DNA of 64,000 bases. Origin: Mycobacterium sp. 1081908.1 (GTDB taxonomy: Bacteria; Actinomycetota; Actinomycetes; Mycobacteriales; Mycobacteriaceae). Below, piece after piece: positions 16,011 through 23,765 of the stretch; the stretch's first letter is position 1, and every line of letters starts with the position of its first letter. The position numbers were made by a program, and so were the translations under genes. The stretch is taken from positions 61,634 through 125,633 of the forward strand of contig NZ_LZLY01000160.1 of the NCBI RefSeq assembly GCF_001673535.1, read 5' to 3'. The notes below the pieces were generated by a model. It ran no database searches and was not told the DNA's origin. It was given only the letters and a program-made list of their open reading frames with translations.

Positions 16011-16885
16011 ACGGCATCGAAAACACTCGAAACGACAATGTGATTTCGGCGCAACGCAGCGGATGGCTGCTCGGGGTAGGGCAGCTCCCTCTGTTCTATC
16101 GGACCTGGCAGCCGGAAACCGGGGCGCGCGCCGCCGTGCTGATTACCCACGGCCTGGGAGATCACAGCGGTCGCTACGCCCAACTCGCGGAATCCCTTGT
16201 GGCAGAAGGCAACGCCGTCTATGCCCTCGATCAACGTGGCCACGGCCGCTCCGCGGGACCGCGGACTGCCGGCAGGATCGTCGACTCCGTCGCCGACCTG
16301 TCCACGATGGTCGGGCTCATCAAGCGAGACCTTCCCGGCCGCAAGATATTTCTGGCCGGGCACAGTTGGGGCGGCCTGGTCACGTTGGCATACGCGGTTG
16401 AGCACCCACACGACATCCAGGGTCTGATACTTTCCGCCCCAGCGGCCCGCCCGAAGAACGTGTCGGCGATCCAAGTCCTGCTCGGCAAACTGCTCGCCAA
16501 CATCGCACCCAACACCGGGGTAGCCACAATTCCCTACGACAAGGTCAGCAGCGACCCCAACGTCGTCGAAGCACAGCGCACCGATCCGCTCACCTACCAA
16601 GGGCCGATCCGCGCTCGTATGGCCAGCCAGACGCTGACTGCGATGAAATACGTCGCGGCGGGCTTACCCGCCCTGTCGATGCCCGTTCTGTTGTTGCACG
16701 GAACCGGCGACGTGATCGCCGACCTGTCAACCAGCCGCTACGTCCACGACACGATCGGGTCGCAAGACCGGACGCTGAAACTCTACGAAGGCTTGTGGCA
16801 CCAGGTTTTCAACGAGCCGCAGCGCGAATCGGTCTACACCGACGTGACGACGTGGCTCGAGCGCCAGCGAGCCACGGATACGTAG
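16007..16885 (+). CDS. Alpha/beta hydrolase (monoacylglycerol lipase-like)
   Basis: A 292-residue protein. The oxyanion motif is ITHGLGDHSGRY and the nucleophile elbow is GHSWGG. The acid Asp is in LLLHGTGDVIAD and the His in GLWHQVFNE, so the triad is complete and matches the monoglyceride-lipase subfamily. No signal peptide is present. As last gene of the TetR-controlled operon it could release the pathway substrate from an ester. A short gap and a possible gene remnant follow. Confidence 0.87.
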   Translation: MNGIENTRNDNVISAQRSGWLLGVGQLPLFYRTWQPETGARAAVLITHGLGDHSGRYAQLAESLVAEGNAVYALDQRGHGRSAGPRTAGRIVDSVADLSTMVGLIKRDLPGRKIFLAGHSWGGLVTLAYAVEHPHDIQGLILSAPAARPKNVSAIQVLLGKLLANIAPNTGVATIPYDKVSSDPNVVEAQRTDPLTYQGPIRARMASQTLTAMKYVAAGLPALSMPVLLLHGTGDVIADLSTSRYVHDTIGSQDRTLKLYEGLWHQVFNEPQRESVYTDVTTWLERQRATDT

Positions 16886-17113
16886 GGGTCCCTGTCGGAG
16901 CACTTCCCTTCACGAGGAGTTCGCGTTTCGAACTGCGGTCGCTCCCGGGGTGTCGCCGGGTCTGCCGAGCGAGAGCACTCGAAGCGTTGTCCCGTCGACT
17001 ACACGCCCGCCTCGGCGCCGCCCTGGCAGCCCCGGGAGCTGGTCAACCTGCGCGGGTTCAGCCGGATGCCGGCCAAACTGGGCACCCGGAGCACCGCGCC
17101 CGTGGGCCTTTAG
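16886..17113 (+). pseudogene. Possible remnant of a coding region
   Basis: Between the hydrolase stop and the cutinase stop, one forward frame (ending TAG 17111-17113) stays open and gives a protein-like tail: CPVDYTPASAPPW, then ELVNLRGFSRMPAKLGTRS. It has no start codon in frame, so it looks like the 3' end of a lost gene. The parent family is not recognised, and it could simply be a chance open frame. Confidence 0.25.
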
Positions 17114-17116
17114 CCG

Positions 17117-17797
17117 CTACAGCTTGGCCGCCACGAAATCGGCGGCCTGATTGGCCATGCCCGCGTCGATGTACGCGCTGGCGAGGTGTTGGGGCCAGTT
17201 CTCTTTCCAGGTGTTCGGATCGGCCGGGTTGCAGACGGGATCGGCGCCGTGGCACAGCTCGATGGTTCGGTCGTTGTAGAGCGGGTTGAAGTTCGTGATC
17301 GGACCCGCCCATGCGCTTCCGTTGCCGAACAACGCGACGGCGGCGATGTGCTGGTCGATGCCCGGCGGCAGGGGGCTGTCGAAGCCGAACGCGGCGATCG
17401 GCGCCGCGAGCACCACGTCGGTGACGGCCGCGCCGAGCGAGTAGCCGCCGAGCACCAGCCGGGTGTCGGGGCAGTTGTTGGCCATGTCCTGGATGTGATG
17501 GCTCATGTCGTTGGCGCCGATGTCGATCTGCGTGTCGGCCGGGTAATTGACGGCGTAGACGCCGATGTTCTTCGAAACCTTGGATCGCAGCGCACTAATG
17601 AAAGCGCTGCCGAGCGAGCCGGTGCCGGGCGACTCGAATCTTCCGCGGGCGAAGACGACCTGCACCGGGGGACAACTCGCGGCGGCGGCCTCGGGCGTCC
17701 CCGACGGCACCACTGCGGGCGTCAAAGTCAGTCCCGCCGCGACAGCAACGGCGGCCATCCCGATATCAACCAACTTGAGGAAGGGCAATGCACGCAC
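17117..17797 (-). CDS. Secreted cutinase-family esterase/lipase
   Basis: This 226-residue protein starts at GTG 17797. A signal peptide (LPFLKLVDIGMAAVAVAAGLTL, cleaved near AAAASCPP) precedes the cutinase domain. It contains VQVVFARGRFESPGTG, VYAVNYPAD, the nucleophile GGYSLGAAV, AVALFGNGSAW, and the final triad segment NWPQHLASAYIDAGMANQAADF. Most mycobacterial Culp proteins have GYSQG at the nucleophile; Leu here is a mild change. It probably hydrolyses esters or lipids outside the cell. Longer upstream starts run into the promoter of the divergent methyltransferase. Confidence 0.87.
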   Translation of the reverse strand: MRALPFLKLVDIGMAAVAVAAGLTLTPAVVPSGTPEAAAASCPPVQVVFARGRFESPGTGSLGSAFISALRSKVSKNIGVYAVNYPADTQIDIGANDMSHHIQDMANNCPDTRLVLGGYSLGAAVTDVVLAAPIAAFGFDSPLPPGIDQHIAAVALFGNGSAWAGPITNFNPLYNDRTIELCHGADPVCNPADPNTWKENWPQHLASAYIDAGMANQAADFVAAKL

Positions 17798-17861
17798 AGC
17801 ACGATCGTAGAGCGACCGCGCCGCCCGGGCAGCGCGAATGGCGGTCGGATAGGTTCGCCTC

Positions 17862-18530
17862 ATGAGCCACGCCGAAGTCGGTCCAGCCGAGCGCCTGTTT
17901 GCGTTGGCCGAGCAGGTGCAAGGCTTCATGCCGCCCGACGAGGGCCGTGCGCTCTACGACGCCGCGCTGCGGTACCTCAACGGCGGCGTCGGCGTCGAGA
18001 TCGGCACCTACTGCGGCAAGTCCACACTGTTGCTCGGCGCGGCGGCGCAAGAGACGGCCAGCGTGCTCTACACCGTCGATCATCACCACGGCTCGGAGGA
18101 ACACCAACCCGGCTGGGAGTACCACGACACGTCGTTGGTCGATGACGTGACGGGACTGTTCGACACGCTGCCGACGTTCCGGCGCACGCTGGACGCCGCC
18201 GGCCTCGACGACCACGTCGTCGCCGTGGTGGGAAAGTCACCGGTGGTGGCCCGGGGGTGGCGGGCACCGCTGCGGTTGTTGTTCATCGACGGCGGCCACT
18301 CCGAGAAGGCCGCGAACGAGGACTTCGACGGGTGGGCGAAGTGGGTGGACAGCGGCGGGGCCCTGCTGATTCACGACGTGTTCCCCGACCCCCGCGACGG
18401 CGGCCGCCCGCCCTACTACATCTATCGCCGCGCGATGGATTCCGGTCAGTTCCGGGAGGTTTCGGCCACCGGGTCGCTGCGGGTGCTCGAACGCACCGGC
18501 GGACGGCCGGGTGACCCGATCGTCACGTGA
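17862..18530 (+). CDS. Class I SAM-dependent methyltransferase (Methyltransf_24-like)
   Basis: A 222-residue protein with the SAM site GVEIGTYCGKSTLLLG, followed by VLYTVDHHHGSEEHQPGWEYHD, and LLFIDGGHSEKAANEDFDGWAKWV with the acidic HSxE segment. LLIHDVFPDPRDGG comes next. This layout is found in methyltransferases near glycosyltransferase clusters. It converges tightly with the cyclase-like gene (8-base overlap of the 3' ends). It may act on the same product as the cluster at 18523-21567. Confidence 0.82.
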   Translation: MSHAEVGPAERLFALAEQVQGFMPPDEGRALYDAALRYLNGGVGVEIGTYCGKSTLLLGAAAQETASVLYTVDHHHGSEEHQPGWEYHDTSLVDDVTGLFDTLPTFRRTLDAAGLDDHVVAVVGKSPVVARGWRAPLRLLFIDGGHSEKAANEDFDGWAKWVDSGGALLIHDVFPDPRDGGRPPYYIYRRAMDSGQFREVSATGSLRVLERTGGRPGDPIVT

Positions 18531-19587
18531 CCACGCATTCGCAGTCGAAGTCGGTCTGCAACCCCATGGGCAGGCCCTCGCCGCGGAAGATCCCGCTGCC
18601 CGCGGTGGTGTCCGACAGCGCGTCGGCCGCCAGGATCATCGCCGCGCCGGTCCAGGTGGTGCGCTCCTCGGGCCACCGCTTCCCGTCGGCGAAAACCAAG
18701 CCCGTCCAATAGGATCCGTCCTCTTCGCGCAGGTGCTGCATCGCGGCGAACTGCCGGTGCGCGGCCGAGCGGTGGCCAATGGCGTCAAGAGCCATCACCA
18801 GCTCGCAGGTTTCGGCGCCGGTCACCCAGGGCCGATCGTCGACGCAGCGGATGCCGAGACCGCCGACCACGAAGTCGTCCCAGCGCTGCCGGATCCGCCG
18901 GGCGGCCGCCGGGCCCCGCAGGGCACCGCCCAGGATCGGGTAGTACCAGTCCATCGAGTAGCGGTCCTTTTCGGTGAACGCCTCCGGGTGCACCGCGATC
19001 GCGTGGCCCAGGCGCCCGAGGGCCAGCTCCCACTCCGGCTGCGGGTCCCCGACTAGCACGGCCAGCGCCAGGGCGCAGCGGATGCTGTGGAACACGCTCG
19101 CGCACCCGGTCAGCAGCGCTTCCGGGAGCGGCCCGGCTTCGCTTCGGGCCCAAGCGATCTCGCCGTAGCCGAACTGCAAGTCGATGACGAAGTCGATCGC
19201 CTGGTGGACCACCGGCCACATTTCGGCGCCGAACGACCTGTCGCCGGTGATCAGCACGTGATGCCAGACGCCGGTGGCGATGTATGCACAGAAGTTGCTG
19301 TCGCTGTTGGGGTCTTCGATGACCCCCGCGCGGGTTTGGATGGGCCATGAGCCGTCGGGCCGCTGCGTGCGACGGCTCCACTCGAACGCGGCCCGCGCCG
19401 GCTCCAGCAGCCCGGCCGCGGTAAGCGCCATCGCGCATTCCACGTGATCCCACGGATCGGTGTGGCCACCCGCGAACCAGGGGATGGCACCCGACGATTC
19501 CTGATCGGCGGCTATCGAGCGCGCGGTCTGCCGGCATTGGTCCGGGGTGAGGACACCGGGAATCGCCGGCGCGCTAAATCGACGCAA
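18523..19587 (-). CDS. Terpene-cyclase/prenyltransferase-like alpha-alpha toroid protein
   Basis: About 354 residues from TTG 19587; an alternative start at 19635 would lie deeper inside the upstream gene. Repeating helical motifs resemble the squalene-hopene cyclase/prenyltransferase toroid: AFEWSRRTQRPDGSWPI, DSNFCAYIATGVWHH, and AAMQHLREEDGSYWTG. No DxDD cyclase motif was found, so a true cyclisation activity is uncertain. Some GH15-like proteins have the same toroid. It overlaps the upstream methyltransferase, indicating one transcript with it and the GT4 gene. Confidence 0.72.
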   Translation of the reverse strand: MRRFSAPAIPGVLTPDQCRQTARSIAADQESSGAIPWFAGGHTDPWDHVECAMALTAAGLLEPARAAFEWSRRTQRPDGSWPIQTRAGVIEDPNSDSNFCAYIATGVWHHVLITGDRSFGAEMWPVVHQAIDFVIDLQFGYGEIAWARSEAGPLPEALLTGCASVFHSIRCALALAVLVGDPQPEWELALGRLGHAIAVHPEAFTEKDRYSMDWYYPILGGALRGPAAARRIRQRWDDFVVGGLGIRCVDDRPWVTGAETCELVMALDAIGHRSAAHRQFAAMQHLREEDGSYWTGLVFADGKRWPEERTTWTGAAMILAADALSDTTAGSGIFRGEGLPMGLQTDFDCECVVT

Positions 19588-20344
19588 CTGAATACCCCGG
19601 GGCGGCTTCGCCTTCCGCGGCGGGCGGCGCGGCATAATACTTCGCGAAATACAGGACCACGCTCTTGCCCACGAACGGGTTGAGCAGCGACTCGGCCAGC
19701 TGGGTCACCTTGGGCCGCCGCATCAGGTCCCACACCAGGAGCTTGTGGTAGGCGGCCACGGCCGGGTGATCGGAATTCGACACGCCCACCGCGCATTTCA
19801 GCCACCAGAATGGCGAGTGCAGGGCGTGGGCGTGATGGGCGTGGATCAATTCCATTCCGCCGCCCGCGATCTTGCCGCGCAAATCGCTTGCCCGGTAGAT
19901 GCGCACGTGGCCGCCTTCGTTGGCGTGGTATTCGTCGGAAAGCAGCCAGCAGACCCGCTCGGGAAGCCACCGCGGGACGCTGACCGCCAGTGTCCCACCG
20001 ACTTTGAGGACCCTGACCAGTTCGGCGATAGCGGCGTCGTCCTGCGGGACGTGCTCGAGGATCTCCGAGGCGATGACGCAGTCGAACGTCTCGTCGGCGT
20101 AGGGCAGGCTCAGCGCGTCGCCGAGCACAACCTTCGCCGAGGCCGCCTCGGGCGCCTCTCCGGTCTCGGCCATCGCGCGCAGAATCGTTTCGACGGAACG
20201 CAGTTCGGCCTCGTCACGATCGAAGGCGACGACGTCGGCGCCGCGCCGATACGCCTCGAAGGCGTGCCGGCCGGCCCCGCATCCCACGTCAATCACCTTG
20301 GTGGACGGCCCGATACCGAGCCGGTCGAAATCTACGGTCAGCAT
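19574..20344 (-). CDS. SAM-dependent methyltransferase (Methyltransf_11)
   Basis: This 256-residue protein starts at ATG 20344, overlapping the GT4 gene end by 7 bases. The SAM motif VIDVGCGAGRHAFEAYRRG is followed by VAFDRDEAEL, VVLGDALSLPYADETFD, ASEILEHVPQDD and VGGTLAVSVPRWLPE. A later HAHHAHALHSPFWW segment is typical of methyltransferases in glycan clusters. It probably methylates a lipid- or sugar-linked intermediate together with the neighbouring glycosyltransferase. The acceptor is unknown. Confidence 0.87.
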   Translation of the reverse strand: MLTVDFDRLGIGPSTKVIDVGCGAGRHAFEAYRRGADVVAFDRDEAELRSVETILRAMAETGEAPEAASAKVVLGDALSLPYADETFDCVIASEILEHVPQDDAAIAELVRVLKVGGTLAVSVPRWLPERVCWLLSDEYHANEGGHVRIYRASDLRGKIAGGGMELIHAHHAHALHSPFWWLKCAVGVSNSDHPAVAAYHKLLVWDLMRRPKVTQLAESLLNPFVGKSVVLYFAKYYAAPPAAEGEAAPGYSVASI

Positions 20345-21567
20345 CGCGCGATCGCCCGCTCGTAGACCTGCACCGTTTGAGCGGCCACGGCTTCCCAACT
20401 GAACACGTTGATCGCGCGGTCCCGGCCGGCCCTGCCCATGGTGCGGCGCTTCTCCGGCGAGTCGAGCAGCTCGCCGAGCGCGCCGGTCAGGGCGTCCACG
20501 TCGGCCGGCGGCACCAGCTCGGCGCAGGCGCCGTCGGTCCCCAGGACTTCGGGCAGCGCGCCCACCCGGCTGGCCACGATCGGCGTTCCGCTCGCCATGG
20601 CTTCCACCGCGGGCAGCGAAAACCCTTCGTAGAGAGAGGGAATGCAGGCGACCTCGGCCGACGCGAACAGGGCGGCGAGCGCCTCGTCCGGAAGCCCGCT
20701 GGTGATGTGGACGATGTCCGAGATCCCCAGCTCCGCAATGAGCTTGTGGGTGGGACCGTTGGGTTCCACCTTGGCGACGAGTCGCAATTCGACGTCGCGG
20801 CGCGTGCGCAGCCTGGCGACCGCGTGCAGCAGTGTACGCACACCCTTCAGCGGGGTGTCGGCGCTGGCGATCGCGATGATGCGGCCGGGTTGGCGGGGGC
20901 CCGATGCCGGCCGGAACAGCTCGGTGTTCACCCCTAACGGCACCACGTGCAGTTGCTCGCGGGAGACGCCGAAGTCGGCGACGATGTCCGCGGCCGACGA
21001 CGACGAGACCGTCAACAGATCGGGAATCCGGCGGGCCACCTGTTCCTGCATTTTGGAGAACCCGTACCAGCGGTGCACCAGCGGCTTGCGCCACCATCGT
21101 GCGGCGGCGACGTCGAGCACGCGGTCGCGGGTGATGGGGTGGTGCACGGTCGCCACCACCGGCAGCCCGGCGTCGGCGATCGCCAGCAGGCCGGTGCCCA
21201 GGCTCTGGTTGTCGTGCACGAGATCGAAGTCGTTCGCGCGCTCGGCCAGCAGCCGGGCCACGCGCATGGTGAACGTTCGCGGTTCGGGAAAGCCCGCGGT
21301 CCACACGGTCAGTAGCTCGAGCAGGTCGATCGAGTCGCGGATCTCGCTGGGACGAGGCACCCGGAACGGATCGGGCTCGCGGTAGAGATCCAGGCTGGGC
21401 ACCTTGGTCAGGCGCACCCGCGGATCGAGCAGCTCGGGATAGGGCTGACCGGAGAACACCTCGACATCGTGGCCGAGCTCGACCAGGCCGCGGCTGAGAT
21501 GGCGCACGTAGACGCCCTGTCCGCCGCAATGGTCCTTACTGCGATAGGACAGCAGGGCAATTCGCAT
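20338..21567 (-). CDS. Glycosyltransferase family 4
   Basis: This 409-residue protein starts at ATG 21567. The N-terminal acceptor half includes GGQGVYVRHLSRGLVELGHDV. The GT-B donor half shows VVPLGVNTELF, IAIASADTPLKGVRTLL, LVAKVEPNG, PSLYEGFSLPAVEAMASGTPIV and GALPEVLG, with the EGFSLPxxEAM signature of GT4 retaining enzymes. It is the first gene of a three-gene operon, and a good promoter with an overlapping palindrome lies 106-134 bases upstream. The sugar and acceptor are unknown. Confidence 0.9.
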   Translation of the reverse strand: MRIALLSYRSKDHCGGQGVYVRHLSRGLVELGHDVEVFSGQPYPELLDPRVRLTKVPSLDLYREPDPFRVPRPSEIRDSIDLLELLTVWTAGFPEPRTFTMRVARLLAERANDFDLVHDNQSLGTGLLAIADAGLPVVATVHHPITRDRVLDVAAARWWRKPLVHRWYGFSKMQEQVARRIPDLLTVSSSSAADIVADFGVSREQLHVVPLGVNTELFRPASGPRQPGRIIAIASADTPLKGVRTLLHAVARLRTRRDVELRLVAKVEPNGPTHKLIAELGISDIVHITSGLPDEALAALFASAEVACIPSLYEGFSLPAVEAMASGTPIVASRVGALPEVLGTDGACAELVPPADVDALTGALGELLDSPEKRRTMGRAGRDRAINVFSWEAVAAQTVQVYERAIARC

Positions 21568-21656
21568 ACTCAACTCTTATCCGCCGAGGAAAAATCGCGG
21601 GCGGGCGGCCCCCAATCCATCGCGATCAACGGACTCCCGAGCTCCGTGTCAGCAAA

Positions 21657-21701
21657 CTGGACATGTGTCCAGACTATAGTTCGCCGACCTAATTGATGCA
21701 A
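21657..21701 (-). promoter_or_regulatory. Promoter with overlapping operator for the GT4 operon
   Basis: On the minus strand a -35 hexamer TTGCAT (21701-21696), 17 bases and a -10 TATAGT (21678-21673) are followed at once by CTGGACA-CA-TGTCCAG (21672-21657). That is a perfect 7-base inverted repeat covering the expected transcription start. A repressor bound there would block initiation. The regulator is not obvious in the window. Confidence 0.6.
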
Positions 21702-21729
21702 TCGAGGTCTCGGCGGCCCCGCATCGCCC

Positions 21730-21788
21730 GTGTGCGCTGGGGGCTTCCACTGTGAATCCAGCGCACAGTCAAAGCCCTCAGCGCACAC
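21730..21788 (-). terminator. Long hairpin after the alcohol dehydrogenase gene
   Basis: GTGTGCGCTGGGGGCTT (21730-21746) pairs with AAGCCCTCAGCGCACAC (21772-21788) with one mismatch. An inner ACTGTG/CACAGT pair (21749-21754, 21764-21769) extends it. It starts 9 bases after the dehydrogenase stop, so it is probably that gene's terminator. Confidence 0.65.
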
Positions 21789-21797
21789 TCGACGCCG

Positions 21798-22964
21798 TCA
21801 GGCGCTGAAGTCGATAACGCCGCGTATGTTTCGGCCGTCGCGAAGGTCCTGGATCGCGTCGTTGATCTCGTCGAGTTTGTAGCGGCGGGTGATGAGCTCG
21901 TCGAGTTTGAGGTCACCCGCTTCATACATCGACAGCAACATCGGCATGCTGGCGCGGGGATTCATTTGCCCGTACAGCGACCCCTTGAGCGTCTTACACG
22001 AGTTGATCATGTCGGCCAGGATCAGGGGCACAGACATCTCGGAGATGGGCGTCATCCCGGTTATCACGCAGGTTCCACCCTTTCGGGTCAGCATCATCCC
22101 CGCGGACACCAGATCGGGCGGAACGGTCCCGGCGGTGAGAATCACCGCGTCGGCCATCGCGCCCCACGTGATTTCCCGGACCAGCGAGAACGCGGCGCCG
22201 ACGTCGGCCGCGGCGTGGGTGGCACCGAACGACGGCGCGATCTCACGTTTGAAGTCGACCGGATCGACGGCGACGACGTACTTGGCACCGGCGATGCGCG
22301 CGCCCTGCACAGCGTTCATCCCGACGCCGCCGACGCCGATCACCACCACCGTGTCGCCCGGCCTGGTTCCCGCGCTGATCGTCGCGGATCCGAAACCCGT
22401 TGTAGCGCCGCAGGAGACCAGCGATGCCGCCTCGAGTGGAATCCAGTCGTGGACCTTGATCAGCGACCGTTCCGACGCCACGACGTATTCGGAGAACGTG
22501 CCCACCTGCATCATGGCCATCAAGGGTTCGCCGTTGAGGTGGCGGCGGGGGGTGTGGTCGGTCGTCATGTTCTTGCTGTAGATGTCGGCGCCGACGTCGC
22601 ATAGGAAAGTCGATCCCGTCGCACACCAGCGACAGCTCCCGCAAGCCGGAATGAACGACGTCGCGACGTGGTCACCGGTCTTCAGCGCCGTTACCCCTGG
22701 CCCGACCTCCTCGACCGTGCCGGCCCCCTCGTGCCCACCCAGCATCGGAAACCATTCTGGGACAGGCTGTCCCGCCGCCCTCATGATCGCGACCAAATCG
22801 CCGTTGGGAACGCCGTCACCGGTTGCAAAGTGGTCATCCGAGTGGCAGACCCCGGCGACGGCCATCTTCACCAAGACCTCGCCGGTCCGAGGTGCACCGA
22901 TGTCGATCTCAGCGACGTCCCAGTGCTTCCCGACACCGTGCAGGATCGCCGCGCGAGATTTCAT
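21798..22964 (-). CDS. Zinc-dependent alcohol dehydrogenase, NDMA-dependent type
   Basis: This 388-residue protein starts at ATG 22964. Catalytic zinc ligands are in GVCHSDDH and GGHEGAG. The structural zinc cluster is CGSCRWCATGSTFLCD, a CxxCxxCx7C pattern. NAD binding uses GVGGVGMNAVQGARIAGA. The wording GADIYSKNMTTDHTPRRHLNGEPL is typical of the NDMA-dependent (Rxyl_3153-type) dehydrogenases, which in actinobacteria are linked to mycofactocin as electron acceptor. It is translationally coupled to the upstream TetR gene (ATGA overlap). Confidence 0.9.
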   Translation of the reverse strand: MKSRAAILHGVGKHWDVAEIDIGAPRTGEVLVKMAVAGVCHSDDHFATGDGVPNGDLVAIMRAAGQPVPEWFPMLGGHEGAGTVEEVGPGVTALKTGDHVATSFIPACGSCRWCATGSTFLCDVGADIYSKNMTTDHTPRRHLNGEPLMAMMQVGTFSEYVVASERSLIKVHDWIPLEAASLVSCGATTGFGSATISAGTRPGDTVVVIGVGGVGMNAVQGARIAGAKYVVAVDPVDFKREIAPSFGATHAAADVGAAFSLVREITWGAMADAVILTAGTVPPDLVSAGMMLTRKGGTCVITGMTPISEMSVPLILADMINSCKTLKGSLYGQMNPRASMPMLLSMYEAGDLKLDELITRRYKLDEINDAIQDLRDGRNIRGVIDFSA

Positions 22965-23590
22965 CGAAGGCTCCTCATCGGGCTCGAGGTCAGGCCGCGC
23001 AGGAGTCGATCCAGGACTTCGCCCGCGGACGCGCGGGCGGCCCCCGGGTCCGACGAATGCGCGACGAGCAACGCCGCCTCCTCCAACGCGGCCACCATCA
23101 TGTGGGTGAGCTCGTGCACGGGTTGCGGCTCGATGGAGCCCTCGGAGATCGCGCGGCGGACCAGCACCTCGATCATCGCGATGCTGCCGGCGTCCTGGAT
23201 CGCGCGCAGCGTCTGCCACCCCAGGATCACCGGCCCGTCGATGAGGATGATCCGCTGCACCTCGGGTTCCAGAGCCGCGTCGAGAAACCCCCGCAATCCG
23301 GTGACCAGGTACTCCCAGGCGCTACGACCCGACGGGGGATCGGCGAGTGACCGCAGCATGAGGTCCTGTTCCACCTCCCGGAACACCGCGTGAAACAGCT
23401 CCGCCTTGTTGTCGAAGTGGTGGTAGAAGGCGCCCCGGGTGCCCACCCCGGATCGCGAAACCAGCTCACCGATTGTCGTCTTCAGGAATCCCGGGTCGAC
23501 AAAGAGCGCGCGCCCGGCGGCGATCAGGTCGCGGCGCGTCCGGTCGCCGCGGGCGCGACGGTCCTCATCGCTCCCACCTCGCCTCGCCAT
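22961..23590 (-). CDS. TetR-family regulator of the alcohol dehydrogenase
   Basis: This 209-residue protein has a helix-turn-helix at about residues 38-62 (TIGELVSRSGVGTRGAFYHHF, then DNKAELF). The ligand domain contains LIDGPVILGWQTLRAI. Its stop overlaps the dehydrogenase start by four bases, which makes it the obvious regulator of that enzyme and of itself. It is divergent from the gene at 23766, with 175 bases between the starts; no clean palindrome was read there. Confidence 0.87.
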   Translation of the reverse strand: MARRGGSDEDRRARGDRTRRDLIAAGRALFVDPGFLKTTIGELVSRSGVGTRGAFYHHFDNKAELFHAVFREVEQDLMLRSLADPPSGRSAWEYLVTGLRGFLDAALEPEVQRIILIDGPVILGWQTLRAIQDAGSIAMIEVLVRRAISEGSIEPQPVHELTHMMVAALEEAALLVAHSSDPGAARASAGEVLDRLLRGLTSSPMRSLR

Positions 23591-23765
23591 CCGCCGATCG
23601 TATCAACCTACGCGCTGAATGTTAGTGCCGGGAACACTGGCGATGCGGGCGCCGGGCACGGCCGGCCGTCGCGGGTGATCCGCACTACTGAAGGCGCAGC
23701 AGCAAAACGTGATTCGTTCCCCACGCTGAAATTGCCGGGCCTTAACTAATCAACCAACAAGCGAT

